NCBI RefSeq assembly: GCF_004117055.1
Contig: NZ_CP026363.1
Coordinates: 664,001 to 728,000 of the forward strand
DNA: 64,000 bases
DNA from: Brevibacillus agri
Lineage (GTDB): Bacteria; Bacillota; Bacilli; Brevibacillales; Brevibacillaceae
Direction: 5' to 3'
Shown here: piece after piece, positions 52,005-60,400 of the stretch
Numbering within the stretch: position 1 is the first letter of the stretch
How the letters are laid out: every line of letters starts with the position of its first letter
Notes under the pieces: model-generated
Databases searched by the model: none
The model's input: the letters and a program-made list of their open reading frames with translations, nothing else
What the model was told of the DNA's origin: nothing
Made by a program: the position numbers and the translations under genes

Positions 52005-53716
52005 GTCGGATTGGTTCCAAAATGATTGGCTGGCTTGGCGTTGTCTTGCTGGCAATCGTCCTGCTGCTCGCGCTCGTGGGACCTTACGCAGTTCCGTACG
52101 ACGCCAGCGAGCAGTCTGGCGCCCCGTTCCAGCCGCCTGGCCGAGAGCATTGGCTTGGCACAAATGACATGGGGCAGGACATCCTGGCCGAGCTGGTAGT
52201 GGGCGCGAGGACCTCGCTTACGGTTGGGATTGTCGCCGCCTTGCTGGCTACGCTGATCGGCACGGTGGTCGGCCTGGTCTCCGGCTATTCGGGAGGTTGG
52301 CTGGACGCTGTTTTTATGAGAATCGTGGATATTTGCCTGACGCTGCCGTTTTTGCCCCTGATGATCGTGATTGGTGTGTACATCGGCCCGAGCCTGTTTA
52401 CGCAGGTGCTAGTGATTACCTTGGTCATGTGGGCGGGAAAGGCGCGGAAAATCCGGGCGCAGACGTTGTCGCTGCGCACGCGAGGCCCGGTCCAGGCTGC
52501 GCGGTCGATGGGCGCAGGGCATCTCTACATTTTGCGTCGGCACGTTTTTCCCAGCATCCTGCCTTTGGTGATTCCGCAGTTCGTGCAGGCTGTCAACGTC
52601 TCGATCATGATGGAATCCTCGCTGAGCTTTTTGGGCATGGGCGATCCGTTGTCCAAAAGCTGGGGCAGCATTTTGTTTTACGCCAACTCGCGCAGCGCCT
52701 TTTTGACGGAGGCGTGGATGTGGTGGGTAATTCCGCCGGGGCTGTGCATTGTCGTGACGGTGCTCGCCTTTTCGTTGATCGGCTACTACTTGGAGGAGCG
52801 GGTAAATCCGCGGCTGCGCGCTTATCAGGCGACTGCTGCCAAGGGAGGCCAGACGACGCCGCAAAACGGACCGTCCGCGTCCGCTGCGAAGATTGCGACA
52901 GCAGAGGCGCTGCTGGAAGTCCAAAATCTGACTGTTCGCTATCCAAAAGAGAGCGGAGTGGTCAATGCGGTGGATCAGGTCAGCTTCACGGTGTCCAAGG
53001 GCGAGGTGCTCGGCCTGGTCGGAGAGTCGGGCAGCGGCAAGAGTACGGTAGCTTCGGCAGTCATGCAGTTGTTGAAGCCGCCAGCGCTCGTTTCGCACGG
53101 CGCGATTTATTTTGCGGGCCGCGATCTGACCCGGCTCTCCCCGGAGGAGATGAGGGAGTTGCGGGGAAACCGGATTGCCTTGATTCCCCAGGCGGCTATG
53201 AACGCGCTCAACCCTGTGATGAGCGTGCGCGAGCAGTTGGCGGAAGCGGTCAGATCGCATCAGCAAATGCCCAAGGACGAGTTGCAGAAACGAATCGACG
53301 AGGTGCTTGCGCAAGTCGGACTCGCTCCGAAGTGGGCCACCGCTTTTCCGCATGAGCTGAGCGGCGGCATGCGCCAGCGGGTCGTCATCGCGATGGCGCT
53401 GATGAACAAGCCCGATCTGGTCATTGCCGACGAGCCGACGACGGGGCTCGACGTCATGGTTCAGGTGGAGATCATCAAGCTGCTGAAGGACTTGCAGCGC
53501 ACGCTCGGGCTGTCCATGGTGTTCATTTCGCACGATCTTCCTGTCGTTTTGAGCCTGGCTGACCGCACGATCATCATGAATCAGGGCAAAATTGTCGATC
53601 AGGGCGACACGCTCGCCTTGGCGAAGACGTCCACCCATCCGTACACACGGCGGCTGATTGATTCGATCCCCAGGCTGACGCCTGCGCCGGAGCGTTCCTT
53701 GCAGGAGCAACGATAA
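52001..53716 (+). CDS. Fused ABC permease (DppC) and ATPase (DppD)
   Basis: 571 residues. Residues 1-270 are a DppC/OppC permease (HWLGTNDMGQDILAELVVGA, RSMGAGHLYILRRHVFPSIL, SLSFLGMGDPLSKSWGSILF). After a linker rich in Ala, Gln and Ser (about 275-300), residues 305-571 are a DppD-type ATPase. That half has Walker A GESGSGKST (about 344), LIPQAAMNALNPVMSV, signature ELSGGMRQRVVIAMAL (about 451) and Walker B LVIADEPTTGLD. Such a fusion ties one channel half to one motor and is much rarer than separate genes. The ATPase lacks the long Cys-rich tail often seen in DppD. Confidence 0.9.
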   Translation: MSRIGSKMIGWLGVVLLAIVLLLALVGPYAVPYDASEQSGAPFQPPGREHWLGTNDMGQDILAELVVGARTSLTVGIVAALLATLIGTVVGLVSGYSGGWLDAVFMRIVDICLTLPFLPLMIVIGVYIGPSLFTQVLVITLVMWAGKARKIRAQTLSLRTRGPVQAARSMGAGHLYILRRHVFPSILPLVIPQFVQAVNVSIMMESSLSFLGMGDPLSKSWGSILFYANSRSAFLTEAWMWWVIPPGLCIVVTVLAFSLIGYYLEERVNPRLRAYQATAAKGGQTTPQNGPSASAAKIATAEALLEVQNLTVRYPKESGVVNAVDQVSFTVSKGEVLGLVGESGSGKSTVASAVMQLLKPPALVSHGAIYFAGRDLTRLSPEEMRELRGNRIALIPQAAMNALNPVMSVREQLAEAVRSHQQMPKDELQKRIDEVLAQVGLAPKWATAFPHELSGGMRQRVVIAMALMNKPDLVIADEPTTGLDVMVQVEIIKLLKDLQRTLGLSMVFISHDLPVVLSLADRTIIMNQGKIVDQGDTLALAKTSTHPYTRRLIDSIPRLTPAPERSLQEQR

Positions 53717-53735
53717 TCTCACGGAGGCATGAAGG

Positions 53736-54563
53736 ATGGAAGCGCAAAAACAAGAGCGGGATATGCTGCGGCAAAAGGAACTGCTGCAGGTGTCCGGACT
53801 GTACAAGACCTACGAGGGCAAAAGCTCCGGCAAACAGGCAGCGCCTGTCATTAATGGGGCCAGCTTTTCCATACAGGCAAACGAAACGGTCGGGCTGGTC
53901 GGTTCGAGCGGCGCCGGAAAAAGCACCATCGGGCGAATCGTCGCGGGGATCGAGCAGGCCGACAAGGGCCAGCTCATCTACCAGGGGCAAGACCTGCTGT
54001 CGATGAAGCCCAAGGCGCGCAGGGAGGCCACGAGGTCTATCCAGATGATTTTTCAGGACCCGTACGAGTCGCTGTCCGCGCGCATGACGATTGCACAGTT
54101 GATCGCGGAACCGTTGGTCATCGCCCGGCTGTACAAAAATGACCCGGCAAGACGGACGGAGCTTGTTCGGGAAGCGTTGCAGGAAGTCGCGCTGCCGCCT
54201 GAGCGCTACATGCACCGCTATGCCCATGAGCTGTCTGGCGGGGAACGGCAGCGTGTCGGCCTGGCGCGCGCTTTTGTCACCCGCCCGCAGTTGATCGTGG
54301 CGGACGAGCCGACCTCGATGCTGGACACGTCCCTGCGGCTTGATTTGCTGCGGCTCATGCGCGAGCTGAGCCTGCGTCACGGGATCGCCTATTTGTTCAT
54401 CACCCACGACCTGGCGCTGACGCGGGGCTTTTGCGATCGGCTGCTTGTGCTCGACCAGGGCCAGATCGTGGAGACAGGCACGCCGGAGGAAGTGGCGGAG
54501 AATCCGCAGCATCCTTTTACGCTGCGGCTGATCGGGGCAGTGCGGGAGCTTGACCAGTTTTAA
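53736..54563 (+). CDS. DppF-type ABC ATPase
   Basis: 275 residues. Walker A GSSGAGKST (about residue 66), IQMIFQDPYESLSARMTIAQ, signature ELSGGERQRVGLARAF, Walker B LIVADEPTSMLD and switch His in FITHDLALTRGFCDR. It supplies the second motor of the Opp-like importer. A short N-terminal Glu/Gln/Lys extension precedes the domain. It starts 19 bases after the fusion gene; GGAGG stands upstream. Confidence 0.9.
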   Translation: MEAQKQERDMLRQKELLQVSGLYKTYEGKSSGKQAAPVINGASFSIQANETVGLVGSSGAGKSTIGRIVAGIEQADKGQLIYQGQDLLSMKPKARREATRSIQMIFQDPYESLSARMTIAQLIAEPLVIARLYKNDPARRTELVREALQEVALPPERYMHRYAHELSGGERQRVGLARAFVTRPQLIVADEPTSMLDTSLRLDLLRLMRELSLRHGIAYLFITHDLALTRGFCDRLLVLDQGQIVETGTPEEVAENPQHPFTLRLIGAVRELDQF

Positions 54564-54607
54564 CCGAAACGGCTGTACCGGATACAACGACGATCGAGGA
54601 GGCATAC

Positions 54608-55255
54608 ATGAATCAACCAACCGATTTTTTGATGCTCGATTCGGGCTGCTGCTTTGGTGAGCCGCGTCTGAAAGACCCGAATTATCAGGATTTTTTTACC
54701 TTCATTGATGTGTACGATTTGCCGGAGCACGACTTGTCGCCGTACAAATGCCTCGTGATTACCGGATTGATCGACCAGGAGCTTTTGTACAGGCAAAAAG
54801 ACAAGATTCGCCGCTTTCTCGACGAGAAAAAGGTGCTCGTTTTCAGCGGCAACCTGTTTTTGCCCTGGCTGCCGGGCGGGTCTCGGTTCGTGCCGAAACA
54901 AATTCGCAGCCATGCCGACTACGAGGTGCGGATTGCCAAGGAACACCCGATTTTTGCCGGGGTAGAGACGTACGATATGACGTACAACAAAGGCGTTGCA
55001 GGCTTTTTCGCCAGAGGACACCACCCGCTCCCGGAAGGCGCCGAGGTGCTGCTGACCTTGCCAGGCGGCGAACCGATTACCTATATCGACCGGACCAGCA
55101 CGAAGGGAACGATTCTCGTCCATGCCGGAAACGACCTGTTCGGCTACAACCACCCGGGAAAATCAACCGGACGCATCGCGGTCCAGCTCACGAAGTGGGT
55201 GCGGGATGAATACCGACAGCTTCAGCAACTTCAAGAAGGAGGCGCGTACGTATGA
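54608..55255 (+). CDS. Unknown protein, first of two tandem paralogues, amidotransferase-fold-like
   Basis: 215 residues, no signal peptide. Short signature stretches: FLMLDSGCCFGEP, LSPYKCLVITGLIDQELLYR, KIRRFLDEKKVLVFSGNLFL, EVLLTLPGGEPITYIDRTS and GNDLFGYNHPGKSTGRIAVQ. The alternation of hydrophobic strands with a central glycine-rich turn, and the pattern shared with the next gene, suggest a class I glutamine amidotransferase-like (flavodoxin) fold without an obvious catalytic Cys-His-Glu triad. GAGGAGG precedes the ATG. It overlaps the next gene by four bases. Function unknown; cytosolic, inside a Fur-box uptake operon. Confidence 0.8.
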   Translation: MNQPTDFLMLDSGCCFGEPRLKDPNYQDFFTFIDVYDLPEHDLSPYKCLVITGLIDQELLYRQKDKIRRFLDEKKVLVFSGNLFLPWLPGGSRFVPKQIRSHADYEVRIAKEHPIFAGVETYDMTYNKGVAGFFARGHHPLPEGAEVLLTLPGGEPITYIDRTSTKGTILVHAGNDLFGYNHPGKSTGRIAVQLTKWVRDEYRQLQQLQEGGAYV

Positions 55256-55857
55256 GAAAAATCGCAGCCCTGTACGGCGGCAGCTCGCAGCATTTTCGCA
55301 GCCTGAACGAACCAAAATACCGCCGCTATTACGAAAAGCTCATCTACCTGCCCGATTTGGAGCGTACGTCTCTCGATGAATTTGACGCATTGGTCGTCCC
55401 TTCGCAGTTGCACATGGGCCTGGTGATGAAATCGCGCGACAAAATCAGGGAGTTTTCCGAGCGGGGCGGGATCGTCGTCGCATTCGGGCCGCAGCCGCGC
55501 GAATGGATTCCCGGACAAAACTGGGAGCTGCGCCCGACGAATTTCTGGTGGTGGCTGGACAAAAACGCGAGGAGCGGACTGGTGCTGCAAAAGCCGGAAT
55601 ACGACCTGTTTTCCTACATTACGCTGGAGGATGCGACCTGGCACCAGCACGGCGTCTACTGGCCGCCGGAAGGGGCGGAGGTGCTGATCTCGACCGAGGA
55701 TGGCGGAGCTGTACTCTACGTCGACAAAGTCAGCACGGCGGGGACGTGGATCGTCACCACGCTCGACCCGGACTTCCACTTCGGCTCGTACTTCATGCCA
55801 GCGACAGAGCGGTTCCTCGACGGCTTCCTCCCGTGGCTGGCAGAGGGGAACGTCTGA
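55252..55857 (+). CDS. Unknown protein, second tandem paralogue
   Basis: 201 residues. It aligns with the previous protein by pattern: KIAALYGGSSQHFRSLNEPK, LDEFDALVVPSQLHMGLVMK, KIREFSERGGIVVAFGPQPR, GAEVLISTEDGGAVLYVDKV, TLDPDFHFGSYFMPATERFL. The TLDPDFHFG-x-A-x-RFL ending resembles C-terminal parts of amidotransferase-like domains in ThuA or beta-galactosidase type proteins. Conserved Trp-rich WWWLDKN is unusual. Translation is coupled at both ends (four-base overlap before, one-base TGATG after). The two copies may form a heterodimer that binds or modifies the imported substrate; this is inference. Confidence 0.8.
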   Translation: MRKIAALYGGSSQHFRSLNEPKYRRYYEKLIYLPDLERTSLDEFDALVVPSQLHMGLVMKSRDKIREFSERGGIVVAFGPQPREWIPGQNWELRPTNFWWWLDKNARSGLVLQKPEYDLFSYITLEDATWHQHGVYWPPEGAEVLISTEDGGAVLYVDKVSTAGTWIVTTLDPDFHFGSYFMPATERFLDGFLPWLAEGNV

Positions 55858-56504
55858 TGATCTGGCTGGAAAATGTGTACAAGAGCTATGGGAAAAGAGT
55901 GATTTTACAAGACCTTCACCTGCATTTGGAAGCAGGGGAGTTCGCCTTTTTGCAAGGGCGCTCCGGTTCGGGAAAAAGCACGCTGCTCAAGCTGTTGTAC
56001 CGGGAGCAAACCGATTTTGCGGGACGCATCGAAATAGATGCCGTCCCGATCGGGCAAATTCCGAAATTCGAGCTGCGGCGCAAGATGGGCGTCATTTTTC
56101 AATCGTTTGAACTGCTCCCGCGAAAGACTGTCATGGAAAATGTCGCGCTTGCCGGAGAGGTCGTCGGCAAGCCATGGGCGGAGATCGAGCCTGAGGCGAA
56201 CCGGCTGCTGGAGCGGGTCGGGCTGTCCGACGTGAAGGATTGTTTTCCTGACCAGCTTTCCGGGGGCGAGCAGCAGCGCGTCGCCATCGTGCGGGCTTTG
56301 CTGAATCGCCCGCGCCTTCTGTTGGCAGACGAGCCGACAGGCAATCTGGACAACGAGACGGCTTTTGAAGTCTTGCAATTACTAAAGGAGCTGCACGTGG
56401 AGGAAAACATGGCGATGCTGATCGTTACGCATTCGGAGCGTCTGATTGAACAATTTCCGGCAAAGACGTGGATCATGGAGCAGGGGCGGGTACGTGTCGT
56501 ATGA
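55857..56504 (+). CDS. FtsE-like ABC ATPase, second copy type
   Basis: 215 residues, the FtsE/LolD size class. Walker A GRSGSGKST (about residue 36), FQSFELLPRKTVMENVALAG, signature QLSGGEQQRVAIVRALL, Walker B LLLADEPTGNLD and VTHSERLIEQFPAKTW. Like FtsE it has a FELRRKMGVIFQSFELLP segment. It shares TGATG with the gene before and ATGA with the FtsX-like gene after, so the pair is made together. It is embedded in the Fur-box operon rather than a division locus. Confidence 0.88.
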   Translation: MIWLENVYKSYGKRVILQDLHLHLEAGEFAFLQGRSGSGKSTLLKLLYREQTDFAGRIEIDAVPIGQIPKFELRRKMGVIFQSFELLPRKTVMENVALAGEVVGKPWAEIEPEANRLLERVGLSDVKDCFPDQLSGGEQQRVAIVRALLNRPRLLLADEPTGNLDNETAFEVLQLLKELHVEENMAMLIVTHSERLIEQFPAKTWIMEQGRVRVV

Positions 56505-57376
56505 ACAGACAGTCGTGCATGTACATGCTCAGGGATGCGCGCGAAGGCATTCAGCGAAACATCGGGGCTGCGGCGGCAGCAGCCGTCCTGATTTTTGTCG
56601 CAATGCTCATCGCGGGCATCCTGCTGCTCGGACGGTTCGGCGTCGGGGATTTGCTGGGCTATCTGGAGTCACAGGTAGCGATGAAGCTGTATGTAGACCC
56701 TGCCGCGGACACGAAGGCGATTGCCACCATTTTGCGGGAGAAAAGCTTCGTCCAGTCGGCTGAGATCGAGACGAAGGAGCAGATGCTGGACCGATTGGCG
56801 GCGTTTTTTACCGGGAGAGAGCACCTGCTCGTCTCGTTTCAGGAGAGCCAGATTCCCGACGCCATCCGGCTGGAGCTGCGAGACAAGACGCAGATGAAGC
56901 TCGTCGCGGAGCAGCTACAGGCGATGAACGGCATCACGAAGGTCGTCTATCCGCAGCAATTCGCCGAAACGATCCTGCACTGGTCGAGCGAGCTGAACCG
57001 CTATGGGCTGGGGCTTCTGCTCGGCATGGCGGCGCTGGCGTTCGGCATGGTGTTTATCGCGATGAATCTGGCCTTGTACCAGCGGCAGCAGGAGATTCGC
57101 GTCCGGCTGCTGCTCGGCGCGAATCCGTGGCACGTCAGGGGGCAGTTTTTGTTTGAGGGCTGGCTGATCGGCTTCGTCGGCAGCTTGCCCGCGGCGCTGG
57201 CTGTTTACGCGCTGTTTTCGAGCATACTGCTACCTTTGCAAAAAAGTTTTCCGCTGGTGTTCCACTTTTCGCAGGGCATGGTGTACGAAATGATGGGCGG
57301 CATGGCGGTCGCAGGCTCTCTCGTGGGACTGTCGGCCAGCTACGTGTCGACAAGGAAGCTGATCGATCATGCGTAA
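56501..57376 (+). CDS. FtsX-like membrane protein
   Basis: 291 residues with FtsX topology: one N-terminal helix (AAAAAVLIFVAMLIAGILLL), an outside domain of about 110 residues, and three C-terminal helices. The outside domain keeps FtsX landmarks: MKLYVDPAADTKAIATILRE, KSFVQSAEIETKEQMLDRLA, SQIPDAIRLELRDKTQMKLV, MNGITKVVYPQQFAETILHW. In FtsX this domain touches a coiled-coil activator of cell-wall hydrolases. The next gene encodes a secreted coiled-coil protein, matching that logic. The start overlaps the FtsE-like stop. Confidence 0.87.
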   Translation: MNRQSCMYMLRDAREGIQRNIGAAAAAAVLIFVAMLIAGILLLGRFGVGDLLGYLESQVAMKLYVDPAADTKAIATILREKSFVQSAEIETKEQMLDRLAAFFTGREHLLVSFQESQIPDAIRLELRDKTQMKLVAEQLQAMNGITKVVYPQQFAETILHWSSELNRYGLGLLLGMAALAFGMVFIAMNLALYQRQQEIRVRLLLGANPWHVRGQFLFEGWLIGFVGSLPAALAVYALFSSILLPLQKSFPLVFHFSQGMVYEMMGGMAVAGSLVGLSASYVSTRKLIDHA

Positions 57377-58334
57377 AAAGCTGTTCATACCAGCGGCAGT
57401 CGCGCTGCTTTTGTGCGCCACAGGGGCGTACGCTCATTTGACGGGGGCGTTTGCGAATTTTCTCGTCACGGTCAACGACGAGAGCACCACCGAACGGCTG
57501 AAAGAGGAAGTAGCCCAGACGAAAAAGCAGATTGCCGAGCTAATGCCGCAGATCGCGAAGCTGGAAGCAAGCTACAAGGCCGACCAGCAGGTAGCGGTCG
57601 ACAAGCTGCAATTTTACAGCGAGCTGGGACTGGATACGTGGGTCACGCTGTTGCTGCAGGAGCAGGAGCCAGTCGATATTCTCGGCAGCCAATGGCTGAT
57701 CGAGCGCAATCTGGACGCTTACATGGCGGAGCTGGACAAGCTGTACCTCGCTTACAAGCAACTGGTCGCGACCAAAGAGACGCTGGAAGGACACGAAAAG
57801 CTGCTCGCCGTCATCGAGGAGAATCTGCAAGCGAGAGGGGCGTTTCTCGCGGACAATCCGGAGCTGCCGATTGAGCAGTTGGCCAATTATTTGGACATCG
57901 ACTGGATGGCCGAGGTCGAGCCGGCTTTGCTTGCGATATTGGCAAAAGACCGCGCCTTGACCGAACACGAGGCAGCCGCCTGGGCTTCTGCGCGAGCCGT
58001 TTCCGGGCCGAATCCGTATCGGCTGGACGAGAGCTGGCTTAACGAACGCAGCGAGCTGCGCTACTTTTTCCGCTCAGATCATGTGTACGTCGTGTTTCAA
58101 AAGCCGGACTTGCACGTCATTTTGATCGGGCAGGTGCTGGAAGAGTCGCCCGCTGCGGCTGCGCTTGTTTTTGAGGCGGGATTTTTCAACGGCTTTTTGA
58201 TGCCGGAGACGTTGATCGAGGAGTTGCAAGGCTTCCGCATTCCGTACGCGCAGCTTGGGCAATTGCCGGACGCACAGGTGCCTTTGTACCTCCAGCAAAC
58301 GAGCGGAGGGCTGATTGTACGGACAAAAGAGTAG
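57369..58334 (+). CDS. Secreted coiled-coil protein, partner of the FtsEX-like pair
   Basis: 321 residues, not recognised by family. A signal peptide (LFIPAAVALLLCATGAYA) is followed by a coiled-coil stretch (ERLKEEVAQTKKQIAELMPQ then IAKLEASYKAD) and a second helical block (LDKLYLAYKQLVATKETLEG, EKLLAVIEENLQARGAF). A globular C-terminal half follows (DHVYVVFQKPDLHVILIGQV, AALVFEAGFFNGFLMPETLI). EnvC, PcsB and CwlO activators have a coiled coil plus a hydrolase or LytM domain. None is seen here, so this is either a new activator or a sensor. It overlaps the FtsX-like gene by eight bases. Confidence 0.82.
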   Translation: MRKKLFIPAAVALLLCATGAYAHLTGAFANFLVTVNDESTTERLKEEVAQTKKQIAELMPQIAKLEASYKADQQVAVDKLQFYSELGLDTWVTLLLQEQEPVDILGSQWLIERNLDAYMAELDKLYLAYKQLVATKETLEGHEKLLAVIEENLQARGAFLADNPELPIEQLANYLDIDWMAEVEPALLAILAKDRALTEHEAAAWASARAVSGPNPYRLDESWLNERSELRYFFRSDHVYVVFQKPDLHVILIGQVLEESPAAAALVFEAGFFNGFLMPETLIEELQGFRIPYAQLGQLPDAQVPLYLQQTSGGLIVRTKE

Positions 58335-58371
58335 CCGCAACGGGCACACCATCTGGATGGGAGAGAAAGAC

Positions 58372-59286
58372 ATGAGAAGGAGCTTGTGTTTGCTGGCGAT
58401 GCTTTTGCTGCTGTTGCCAACGGTCGTATCGGCGCACATCGTCAACGAACAAAATTTGTACGACGACCTGCAATATTCCAAGGCCACGCCGCAGATCGTG
58501 CAATTGAGCGGGCTTGGGGTCATTGCCTACGATCACGGTTCCACGCTGTTTTCGCCACAGGAAAAGCTGACGCGCGAGGAACTGGCGCATTGGGCAGGAG
58601 CTTTTTGGAAGCTGAAGGAGAGCGGGGCTGCCCGCGAGCAAGTGACGGCGGCTGCGCTGGAAAAAGGGCTCGTGCCTTCGCTGGACGGCAATGCCACCTA
58701 TGCGGATGTCAACCAGGCGTATTTTGCGGGCAAGCTCGCTGTACCTGAGCAGGATGCCGCGCGCGAGTTGACCAAAGAAGAATTTGCCGTGTTTGTCTTC
58801 GAGCACAGAAACGATGCCGTCGAGGGCAAGAGCCTGTACGACCGGGGCGGTTTTGTGGCCGGGCCGACAGGCAAAGTGGAAAAAGTCGCGGTCCGGGAAG
58901 AAAAAGATGCAGCAGGCAAAACTTCCAAGGTGTACTCGCTGACTATCTCCGGCACCGTGCATGATCTCTCTGCGCATCCGCGCGTGCTGCAGGCTGCGGT
59001 CGATCCGGCGCAGTGGGAAGGAAAAACGGTTGAGGAAGCGTGGCTGATGAACGTGGCAGGCAAGCCACAGCTTCAACTGATCCTGTTTGCCAAAAGCGCA
59101 GACGCTTCCGGGCAATCCGCGCGACCAGAAAAGGCGCCGACAGCCGATCACGCGCACGCAGGCCATGCCGATCACGCAGCGGCAGCGAGCGGCGACGAGA
59201 CAGGGGCGTCAATGGTTCCGCTGGTTGTGGCGGTCGTTTTGCTCGCCCTCGTCGGGGGCTGGCTTTTTGCGCGGAGACGAAAATAA
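58372..59286 (+). CDS. SLH-like, His-rich, C-terminally anchored surface protein
   Basis: 304 residues. A signal peptide (LCLLAMLLLLLPTVVSAHIV) leads to two S-layer-homology-like units (GVIAYDHGSTLFSPQEKLTR then EELAHWAGAFWKLK; LTKEEFAVFVFEHRN). A beta-rich middle (KVYSLTISGTVHDLSAH) follows. Near the C-terminus come a His/Ala-rich segment (DHAHAGHADHAAAA), a membrane helix (VPLVVAVVLLALVGGWLFAR) and RRK. The His-rich stretch suits divalent metal binding. A GGGAGAG site precedes ATG 58372. It is the last gene of the operon, closed by a terminator. Function unknown; it may gather metal at the cell surface. Confidence 0.82.
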   Translation: MRRSLCLLAMLLLLLPTVVSAHIVNEQNLYDDLQYSKATPQIVQLSGLGVIAYDHGSTLFSPQEKLTREELAHWAGAFWKLKESGAAREQVTAAALEKGLVPSLDGNATYADVNQAYFAGKLAVPEQDAARELTKEEFAVFVFEHRNDAVEGKSLYDRGGFVAGPTGKVEKVAVREEKDAAGKTSKVYSLTISGTVHDLSAHPRVLQAAVDPAQWEGKTVEEAWLMNVAGKPQLQLILFAKSADASGQSARPEKAPTADHAHAGHADHAAAASGDETGASMVPLVVAVVLLALVGGWLFARRRK

Positions 59287-59332
59287 CGCCGCTGCTATGG
59301 TGTTGACGTAGTGAAAGCGAACGCGAACGGGA

Positions 59333-59372
59333 AACGGGCGGGCTTCGGAAAGCGAGGCCCCCCTGTTTTTTT
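59333..59372 (+). terminator. Terminator of the Opp/FtsEX operon
   Basis: AACGGG and GGGCTTCG pair with CGAGGCCC and CCCTGTT, followed by seven T. The 274 bases after it are AT-rich and carry only the promoter region of the next gene; TTGAAT with TATTAT 16 bases on (near 59540-59570) is a weak candidate. Confidence 0.78.
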
Positions 59373-59646
59373 CTGGCAGCCCTATGTCAAATTAAGCTGA
59401 GCTACTTTATGACATGCCAAGTGCGCCATAAAACAAAAAGCAACTTAATAGAGCTGGAATCAAAAATATATTTCCTTGTACTTCTTGCAATACTTATAGA
59501 TGAATTTTTTGTGAACACAAGATTTTGACAATGTTATTTGGTTGAATTTTTGTTAAAAAATGTTATTATTGTAAGTATCTTCGTGAGATGGGTTGGCTAA
59601 CCTTTACTATCCTGAAAAAATTCAATTATGGTAAAGGAGTTTCAAA

Positions 59647-60384
59647 ATGAAAAAAGCGATATTTTTAGCATTGTCAATTTCTTTGTTTTCCAGCTCTCTT
59701 TATAGCGCTAGTTCCGCTCATGCTGCCACAGTAAAATCGTATAATCTCGATATTTCGAGCATAGACGTTTCTCAAATCAAAGACCCGCAAGAAAAAGCTG
59801 CTTTTGAGAAGTTTAAGCAAATGCTTGAATCTGAGGATGCGAAAAAATTAATCGATGGATTAAAAGCGTATCGCGATTATTATCAAGTTGACAGTAATGG
59901 ATATCATTTTGTCAAAGAGGCAGATAAATATATTCCAGCCGATGTTTACAAACTTATGTCAGAAACTTTCGAATCGGCCAACGAGGAATTGAATAAACCC
60001 GAAGCAAAGAAAGTGAAACAGAAATCGAGTTCTAAAGTAGAAGGACCTGTCTATTATCCTGATCCTGGGGAAACAACGAAATATTATGGATACCATTCAA
60101 AAACCTACTATTTTCAAGGAAGTAATTGGGATGTTGGAGATTGGCTGTATCTTAGTGACGAAGATACTAGATGGGTTGTCAATGTATTGATAGCTAGTAC
60201 GGTTTTCTCTTACGTACTAGGAAAAGTGCTTTCTTTGTTCCCACAAACTAAAGGCCTTGCTTTGTCAGCAGATGTAATTACATTTATGTGTGGGGCAGGT
60301 GCTGCTTACCTAAGCAATAAAAATGAGGGAAAGGGCATTTACATTCGAGCCTACAGTGGAGGAATTTATTGCAGGGCTAGATAA
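59647..60384 (+). CDS. Unknown secreted protein of an AT-rich patch
   Basis: 245 residues, not recognised. Signal peptide (AIFLALSISLFSSSLYSASS, cleavage after AHA). Then a charged helical region (DPQEKAAFEKFKQMLESEDA, YHFVKEADKYIPADVYKLMS), a Lys-rich linker (KKVKQKSSSK) and a Tyr/Trp-rich domain (YYPDPGETTKYYGYHSKTYY, SNWDVGDWLYLSDEDTRWVV). One hydrophobic segment (VLIASTVFSYVLGKVLSLFP) and a C-terminus with Cys (FMCGAGAAYLSNK, GGIYCRAR) follow. The layout of a secreted protein followed at once by a small two-helix membrane protein recalls bacteriocin plus immunity pairs, but no family match supports that. AAAGGAG precedes the ATG. AT-rich compared with neighbours. Confidence 0.75.
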   Translation: MKKAIFLALSISLFSSSLYSASSAHAATVKSYNLDISSIDVSQIKDPQEKAAFEKFKQMLESEDAKKLIDGLKAYRDYYQVDSNGYHFVKEADKYIPADVYKLMSETFESANEELNKPEAKKVKQKSSSKVEGPVYYPDPGETTKYYGYHSKTYYFQGSNWDVGDWLYLSDEDTRWVVNVLIASTVFSYVLGKVLSLFPQTKGLALSADVITFMCGAGAAYLSNKNEGKGIYIRAYSGGIYCRAR

Positions 60385-60400
60385 ACAGGGGTGATTTATT

